Under the pieces are notes generated by a model. The model was not told the origin of the DNA, did not search any database, and saw nothing but the letters and a program-made list of their open reading frames with translations. A DNA stretch of 64,000 bases, from assembly GCA_031769625.1 (NCBI GenBank), contig JAUIMM010000001.1, positions 1-64,000 of the forward strand, read 5' to 3'. The DNA comes from Taudactylus pleione. Taxonomy: Eukaryota > Chordata > Amphibia > Anura > Myobatrachidae. A program made the translations under genes and the position numbers. Position 1 is the first letter of the stretch; each line of letters begins with the position of its first letter. This document shows positions 56,801 to 64,000 of the stretch, in pieces.

Positions 56801-59800
56801 ACACGATTTTCGGCCGCACTGACTGGTTCGCGCATGCGTATTAAAATCCGTACGCATGCGCAGTTGTGCGAACATCGGTAGGAACGAACGAGCGGCCGCT
56901 TACGATCGGCTCTGAATCACGCCCTGTATTGTCCCCTTATAGTAGTGTGACTCAGTACACTCATCTACCTGTTACTTCACTGTATTGTGCCCTTATTGTA
57001 ACTTGACTGACTGACTATTCACCTACATGTTACTGCACTGTATTGTGCCCTTATTATAGCTTTACTGACTGTACTCAACTACCTGTTAATGCACTGTATT
57101 GTGACCGCTCACCCACCTGTTACTACACTGTATTTTAACCTTATAGTAGTGTGACTCAGTACACTCATCTACCTGTTACTGCACTGTATTGTGCCCTTAT
57201 AGTAGTGTGACTCAGTACACTTACCCACCTTAATGCACTGTATTGTGATCTTATAGTAATGTAACTCAGTACACTCATCTACCTGTTACTGCAGTCACAC
57301 TACTATAAGGTCACAATACAGTGCAGTAACAGGTAGATGAGTGTTCTCACTGTATTGTGTTCTTATAGTAGTGTTACTGACTATACTCACCAACCTTTTA
57401 CTGCACTGTATTGTGAACGCTCACCCACCTGTTACTAGATGGTATTGTGGCTTTATTGTAGCTTGACTGACTGTACTCACCTACCTGTTGCTGCAATGTA
57501 TTGTGAAAGCTCACCCACCTGTTACTGCACTGTATTGTGACCTTATAGTAGTGTTACTGAGTACACTCATCTGCATGTTACTGCACTTTTTTGTGACCTT
57601 ATAGTAGTGTGACTCAGTACACTCATCTACCTGTTACTGCACTATATGGTGCCCTTATAGTTGTGAGACTCAGTACACTCATCTACCTGTTACTGCACTG
57701 TATTCTGGCCGTATAGTAGTGTGACTGCTGTAACAGGTAGATGAGTGTACTCAGTCACACTATGATTGTACTGAATCACACTACTATAAGGTCACAATAC
57801 AGTGCAGTAACAGGTAGATGAGTATACTCACTGTAGTGTGACTCTGTACTCTCATCTACCTGTTACTGCACTATGTTGTGACCTTATTGTAGTTTGACTG
57901 ACTGTACTCACCTACCTGTGACTGCACTGTATTGTGCCCTTATAGTAGTGTGACTGACTGTACTCACCTACATGTTACTGCACTGTATTGTGACCGCTCA
58001 CTCACCCGTTACTACACTGTATTGTGCCCTTATTGTAGCTTGACTGACTGTACTCATCTTCCTGTTAATGCACTGTATTGTGACCGCTCACCCACCTGTT
58101 ACTACACTGTATTGTAACCTTTTAGTAGTGTGACTCACTAAACTCATCTACCTCTTACTGCACTGTATTGTGGCCGTATAGTAGTGTGACTCAGTACACT
58201 TACCCACCTGTTACTCCACTGTATTATGATCTTATAGTAATGTGACTGACTGTACTCACCTACCTGTTACTGCACTGTATTCTGGCCGTATAGTAGTGTG
58301 ACTGCTGTAACAGGTAGATGTGTCTACTCAGTCACTCTACTATAAGGTCACAATACAGTGCAGTAACAGGTAGATGAGTGTACTCACTGTAGTGTGACTC
58401 AGTACTCTCATCTACCTGTTACTGCACTGTATTGTGACCTTATAGTAGTGTGACTGACTCCACTCATCTACCTGTTACTGCACTGTATTGTGACCGCTCA
58501 CCCACCTGTTACTACACTGTATTGTGCCCTTATTGTAGCTTGACTGACTGTACTCACCTACCTATTCCTGCACTGTATTGTGCCCTTATTTTAGTTTGAC
58601 TGACTGTACTCACCTACATGTTACTGCACTGTATTGTGACCGCTCACCCACCTGTTACTACACTGTATTGTAACCTTTTAGTAGTGTGACTCACTAAACT
58701 CATCTACCTCTTACTGCACAGTATTGTGCCCTTATAGCAGTGTGACTCAGTGCACTCACCCACCTGTTACTCCACTGTATTATGATCTTATAGTAATGTG
58801 ATTGACTGTACTCACCCACCTGGTACTGCACTGTATTCTGCCCTTATAGTAGTGTGACTCAGTACACTCATCTACATGTTACTGCACTGTATTGTGACCT
58901 TATAGTAGTGTGACTCAGTACACTCATCTACCTGTTACTGCACTGTATTGTGCTCTTATAGTAGTGTGACTCAGTACACTCATCTAACTGTTACTGCACT
59001 GTTTTGTGACCTTATAGTAGTGTGACTCAGTACACTCATCTACCTGTTACTGCACTGTATTGTGCTCTTATAGTAGTGTGACTCAGTACACTCATCTACA
59101 TGTTACTGCACTGTATTGTAACCTTATAGTAGTGTGTTTCAGTACACTCATCTACCTGTTACTGCACTGTATTGTGACCGCTCACCCACCTGTTACTACA
59201 CTGTAATGTAACCTTTTAGTAGTGTGACTCACTAAACTCATCTACCTCTTACTGCACAGTATTGTGCCCTTATAGCAGTGTGACTCAGTACACTCACCCA
59301 CCTGTTACTCCACTGTATTATGATCTTATAGTAATGTGATTGACTGTACTCACCCACCTGGTACTGCACTGTATTCTGCCCTTATAGTAGTGTGACTCAG
59401 TACACTCATCTACATGTTACTGCACTGTATTGTGACCTTATAGTAGTGTGATTCAATACACTCATCTACCTGTTACTGCACTGTATTGTGACCTTATAGT
59501 AGTGTGACTGACTCCACTCATCTACCTGTTACTGCACTGTATTGTGACCGCTCACCCACCTGTTACTACACTGTATTGTGCCCTTTTTGTAGCTTGACTG
59601 ACTGTACTCACCTACCTATTCCTGCACTGTATTGTGCCCTTATTTTAGTTTGACTGACTGTACTCACCTACATGTTACTGCACTGTATTGTGACCGCTCA
59701 CCCACCTGTTACTACACTGTATTGTAACCTTTTAGTAGTGTGACTCACTAAACTCATCTACCTCTTACTGCACAGTATTGTGCCCTTATAGCAGTGTGAC

Positions 59801-61690
59801 TCAGTACACTCACCCACCTGTTACTCCACTGTATTATGATCTTATAGTAATGTGATTGACTGTACTCACCCACCTGTTACTGCACTGTATTCTGCCCTTA
59901 TAGTAGTGTGACTCAGTACACTCATCTACATGTTACTGCACTGTATTGTGACCTTTATAGTAGTGTGACTCAGTACACTCATCTACCTGTTACTGCACTG
60001 TATTGTGCTCTTATAGTAGTGTGACTCAGTACACTCATCTACATGTTACTGCACTGTATTGTAACCTTATAGTAGTGTGTTTCAGTACACTCATCTACCT
60101 GTTACTGCACTGTATTGTGACCGCTCACCCACCTGTTACTACACTGTATTGTAACCTTTTAGTAGTGTGACTCACTAAACTCATCTACCTCTTACTGCAC
60201 AGTATTGTGCCCTTATAGCAGTGTGACTCAGTACACTCACCCACCTGTTACTCCACTGTATTATGATCTTATAGTAATGTGATTGACTGTACTCACCCAC
60301 CTGGTACTGCACTGTATTCTGCCCTTATAGTAGTGTGACTCAGTACACTCATCTACCTGTTACTGCACTGTATTGTGACCTTATAGTAGTGTGACTCAGT
60401 ACACTCATCTACCTGTTACTGCACTGTATTGTGCTCTTATAGTAGTGTGACTCAGTACACTCATCTAACTGTTACTGCACTGTTTTGTGACCTTATAGTA
60501 GTGTGACTCAGTACACTCATCTACCTGTTACTGCACTGTATTGTAACCTTATAGTAGTGTGTTTCAGTACACTCATCTACCTGTTACTGCACTGTATTGT
60601 GACCGCTCACCAACCTGTTACTACACTGTATTGTAACCTTTTAGTAGTGTGACTCACTAAACTCATCTACCTCTTACTGCACAGTATTGTGCCCTTATAG
60701 CAGTGTGACTCAGTACACTCACCCACCTGTTACTCCACTGTATTATGATCTTATAGTAATGTGATTGACTGTACTCACCCACCTGGTACTGCACTGTATT
60801 CTGCCCTTATAGTAGTGTGACTCAGTACACTCATCTACATGTTACAGCACTTTATTGTGCTCTTATAGTAGTGTGACTCAGTACACTCATCTACATGTTA
60901 CTGCACTGTATTGTGACCTTATAGTAGGGTGACTCAGTACACTCATCTACCTGTTACTGCACTGTATTGTGCTCTTATAGTAGTGTGACTCAGTACACTT
61001 ATCTACATGTTACTGCACTGTATTGTGCTCTTATAGTAGTGTGACTCAGTACACTCATCTACCTGTTACTGCACTGTATTGTGCTCTTATAGTAGTGTGA
61101 CTCAGTACACTCATCTAACTGTTACTGCACTGTTTTGTGACCTTATAGTAGTGTGACTCAGTACACTCATCTACATGTTACTGCACTGTATTGTGCTCTT
61201 ATAGTAGTGTGACTCAGTACACTCATATAACTGTTACTGCACTGTTTTGTGACCTTATAGTAGTGTGACTCATTACAGCCATCTACCTGTTACTTTACTG
61301 TATTGTGACCTTATAGTAGTGTGACTCATTACAGCCATCTACCTGTTACTTTACTGTATTGTGACCTTATAGTAGTGTGAATGAGTACTTTCATCTACAT
61401 GTTACTGCACTGTTTTGTGACCTTATAGTAGTGTGACTCATTACAGCCATCTACCTGTTACTTTACTGTATTGTGACCTTATAGTAGTGTGAATGAGTAC
61501 TTTCATCTACATGTTACTGCACTGTTTTGTTACCTTTATAGTAGTGTGACTCAGTACACCCATCTACCTGTTACAGCACTGTATTGTGACCTTATAGTAG
61601 TGTGACTCAGTACACTCATCTACCTGTTACTGCACTGTATTGTGACCTTATAGTTGTGTGACTGAGTAGAGTTATCTACCTCTGTACTGT
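47850..61690. repeat. 56-bp satellite array in the next GABBR1 intron
   Basis: Starts within about 50 bp of the CP1 exon donor. The basic unit is CTGTTACTGCACTGTATTGT + GACCTTATAGTAGTGTGACT + CAGTACACTCATCTAC (56 bp), with subtypes (GCCCTTATTGTAGCTTGACTG; GACCGCTCACCCAC). Higher-order copies exist: the rare CTCGAGATCTACC variant occurs near 49458, 52541 and 54679, and the 50594-50779 and 55385-55570 stretches give identical frames. From 58640 to 60800 a block of about 430-540 bp repeats five times. Inverted segments are described among the findings. Confidence 0.97.
56325..56924. mobile_element. GGGCCTGATTCAGA-type TIR element (600 bp) inside the 56-bp satellite
   Basis: GGGCCTGATTCAGAGCCGGA ... 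CGGCTCTGAATCACGCCC, flanked by TGT on both sides (56322-56324, 56925-56927). The known satellite unit (ACTGTATTGT) shows the pre-insertion site directly and proves the 3-bp duplication. It lies in reverse orientation to 27280-27878 (for example CTTCCCCTGTTACCACCCAC here). Non-coding. Confidence 0.92.
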
Positions 61691-62194
61691 CTCATAGTAG
61701 TGTGACTTATGCTATCATTGCTGTGCCCTCTGCTGTTACTGAAGTCTTTCTGTAGTATTGATGGCATAACACACGTGGGACAGTAATTTGGTATGACACG
61801 TACAGGCAAAAGCAGCCTTACAGAGGCGGGTACTCAGGGCCGAAATATGTGGCACATAATACACCAAATGAGTCACATTGGGCCTGATTACGAGATGCAC
61901 GCACTGCTGATGTCGGATATAGTGGAGCGAGTGTGTCCGTACAGAGTCACAGTTGTCATTTGAGGCACACGCAGGGATAGTGTGTTGAACATGTAGTTGG
62001 CTTTCTTGGGCGGAGATGGTCTTTGTCACGGGTGTGCCTGGGAAAGTGGTTGCGTGTACAGACGCTTGAGGGCTCACACAGGAGGCCATACGTGGAAGGA
62101 GAAACTACACCTGCCATAGGGCTGATGCAAGTTTAGATGATACGACCAATGGTGGCATCTAAGGACGCAGCAATCGGTATTACTGTGTGTACGG
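61691..62194. other. Spacer between two satellites
   Basis: Unique-looking sequence. A 117-codon minus-strand frame (61736-62089) has no recognisable motif, and no receptor exon was found. Confidence 0.4.
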
Positions 62195-64000
62195 ATGCTG
62201 AGAGTGGATGTGTCAGTCCTTGCTGGGAGTGGGTGTGTCAGTTCTTGGTGGGAGTGGGTGTGTCAGTCCTTGCTGAGAGTGGGTGTGTCAGTCCTTGGTG
62301 GGAGTGGGTGTGTCAGTCCTTGCTGAGAGTGGGTGTGTCAGTCCTTGCTGAGAGTGGGTGTGTCAGTCCTTGGTGGGAGTGGGTGTGTCAGTCCTTGGTG
62401 GGAGTGGGTGTGTCAGTCCTTGGTGGGAGTGGGTGTGTCAGTCCTTGCTGAGAGTGGGTGTGTCAGTCCTTGGTGGGAGTGAGTGTGTCAGTCCTTGCTG
62501 AGAGTGGGTGTGTCAGTCCTTCCTGAGAGTGGGTGTGTCAGTCCTTGCTGATTGGAGGTGTGTCAATTCTTGATGAGAGTGGGTGTGCCAGTCCTTTATG
62601 AGAGTGGGTGTGCCAGTCCTTTATGAGAGTGGGTGTGCCAGTCCTTTATGAGAGTGGGTCTGTCAGTCCTTGCTGAGAGTGGTTGTGTCAGTCCTTGCTG
62701 GGAGTGGGTGTGTCAGTCCTTGCTGATAGGGTGTGTGTCAGTTCTTGCTGAGTGGGTGTTTCAGTCCTTGCTGATTGGGGGGTGTCAATTCTTAATGAGA
62801 GTGGGTATGTCAGTCCTTGATGAGAGTGGGTGTGTCAGTCCTTGATGAGAGTGGGTGTGTCAGTCCTTGCTGAGAAGGGTTGTGTCAGTCCTTGCTGAGA
62901 GGGGGTGTGTATCAGTCCTTGCTGAGAGAGGGTGTGTATCAGTCCTTGCTGAGAGAGGGTGTGTCTGTCCTTGCTGAGAGAGGGTGTGTCAGTCCTTGCT
63001 GAGACAGTGTGTGTCAGTCCTTGCTGAGAGGGGGTGTGTCAGTCCTTGCCGAGAAGGTGTGTCTCAGTCCTTGCTGAGAGTGGGTGTGTCAGTCCTTGCT
63101 GAGAGTGGGTGTGGCAGTCCTTGCTGAGACTGTGTCAGTCCTTGCTGAGAAGGGGTGTGTCAGTCCTTGCTGAGAGGGGGTGTGTGTCAGTCCTTGCTGG
63201 GAAGGGGGGTGTCTGTCCTTGCTAAGAAGGTGTGTGTCTGTCCATGTTGAGAGGGGGTGTGTCTGTCCTTGCTGAGAGGGGGTGTGTCAGTCCTTGCTGA
63301 GATGGGGTGTGTCAGTCCTTGCTGAGAGGGGGTGTGTCAGTCCTTGCTGAGAGGGGGTGTGTCTGTCCTTGCTGAGAAGGTGTGTGTCTGTCCTTGCTGA
63401 GAATGGGTGTGTCTGTCCTTGCTAAGAGAGGGTGTGTCAGTCCTTGCCGAGACGGTGTGTGTCAGTCCTTGCCGAGAGGGGGTGTGTCAGTCCTTGCCGA
63501 GAGGGTGTGTCTCAGTCCTTGCCGAGAGGGTGTGTCTCAGTCCTTGCTGAGAGTGGGTGTGTCAGTCCTTGATGAGAGTGGGTGTGTCAGTCCTTGCTGA
63601 GAAGGGTTGTCTCAGTCTTTGCTGAAAGTGGGTGTGTCAATCCTTGCTGAGACAGTGTGTGTCAGTCCTTGCTGAGAGGGGCTGTGTCAGTCCTTGCTGG
63701 GAGGGGGGGTGTCTGTCCTTGCTGAGAAGGTGTCTGTCCTTGCTGAGAGTGGCTGTGTCTGTCCTTGCTGAGAATGGGTGTGTCAGTCCTTACTGAGAGG
63801 GGGGGTTTCTGTCCTTGCTGAGAGTGGGTGTGTCAGTCCTTGCTGAGAGTGGGTGTGTCTGTCCTTGCTGAGAGTGGGTGTGTCTGTCCTTGCTGAGAGT
63901 GGCTGTGTCTGTCCTTGCTGAGAGTGGCTGTGTCAGTTCTTGCTGAGAATGGGTGTGTCAATCCTTGCTGAGAGCGGGAGTGTCAGTCCTTGCTGAGAGG
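62195..64000. repeat. 25-bp minisatellite array, continues past the window end
   Basis: About 70 units of GTGGGTGTGTCAGTCCTTGC + TGAGA, with G/A and spacing variants (GGGGGTGTGTCTGTCC, GAAGGTGTGTG). A more divergent patch lies near 62550-62800. Short frames (VGVSVLAESGC-type) are repeat products. Confidence 0.96.

Noticed and set aside
47850..61690. CRISPR-like array
   Set aside because: The 56-bp units are contiguous and lack unique spacers; this is a vertebrate satellite.
61736..62089. 117-codon minus-strand frame between satellites
   Set aside because: No motif, start context or splice signals; length is within chance for open sequence.
47850..64000. Search for the next GABBR1 exon (second sushi domain)
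   Set aside because: Almost all of this interval is satellite, and no CP2-like cysteine pattern with splice sites was seen, so the exon must lie beyond the window.

Overview
This is vertebrate genomic DNA, most likely from a large-genome amphibian (probably a frog or toad; that is inference). The reasons are an intact DIRS-type tyrosine-recombinase retrotransposon, many nested DNA transposons and short inverted-repeat elements, decayed L1 and L2/CR1 LINEs, and kilobases of satellite. There is nothing bacterial or viral here: no operons, rRNA, tRNA or CRISPR.

Only one host gene can be supported, on the + strand: GABBR1, the GABA-B receptor subunit 1, long (1a) form. Two coding exons are visible. 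Exon 21313-21388 encodes the signal peptide and exon 47637-47840 encodes the first sushi (CP1) domain. Both have good splice sites and matching phase 1. The intron between them is 26,248 bp, and the next intron runs past the window end (>16 kb). No other host protein gene is convincing.

Layout. 1-14455: 76-77 bp satellite split by a complete 6,115 bp DIRS element (4021-10135) with gag-like, RT/RNase H and tyrosine recombinase frames, inverted terminal repeats and an internal complementary region. 14456-15513: dispersed repeat with a telomere-like G-rich minisatellite core. 17554-20178: a 3-bp-TSD element abutted by a hAT-like element with a perfect 8-bp TSD. 21313-21388: GABBR1 signal-peptide exon. 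21519-25890: 32-bp minisatellite beside an OTU-protease pseudogene fragment. 26337-36454: a nest of transposons, including a 6.9 kb foldback-like element that holds an L1 fragment, itself holding further insertions. 36781-40375: 63-bp minisatellite. 41547-43815: a small TIR element and a 31-bp minisatellite. 43920-45290: L2/CR1-like LINE fragment. 45863-46049: exactly eleven 17-bp units. 46440-46928: a hairpin-rich TIR element. 47637-47840: GABBR1 CP1 exon. 47850-61690: 56-bp satellite with higher-order and inverted segments, carrying one TIR insertion. 62195-64000: 25-bp minisatellite running off the window.

The best candidates for something undescribed are: (i) a family of GGGCCTGATTCAGA-ended elements whose internal stem-loops keep pairing although the stem sequences differ between copies; (ii) the DIRS frame layout, where frame 1 is open for about 4.6 kb apart from one TGA and neither downstream frame has an ATG at its opening; (iii) three minisatellites in one intron that appear to descend from the same 31-32 bp monomer; and (iv) repeated inverted segments in the 56-bp satellite.
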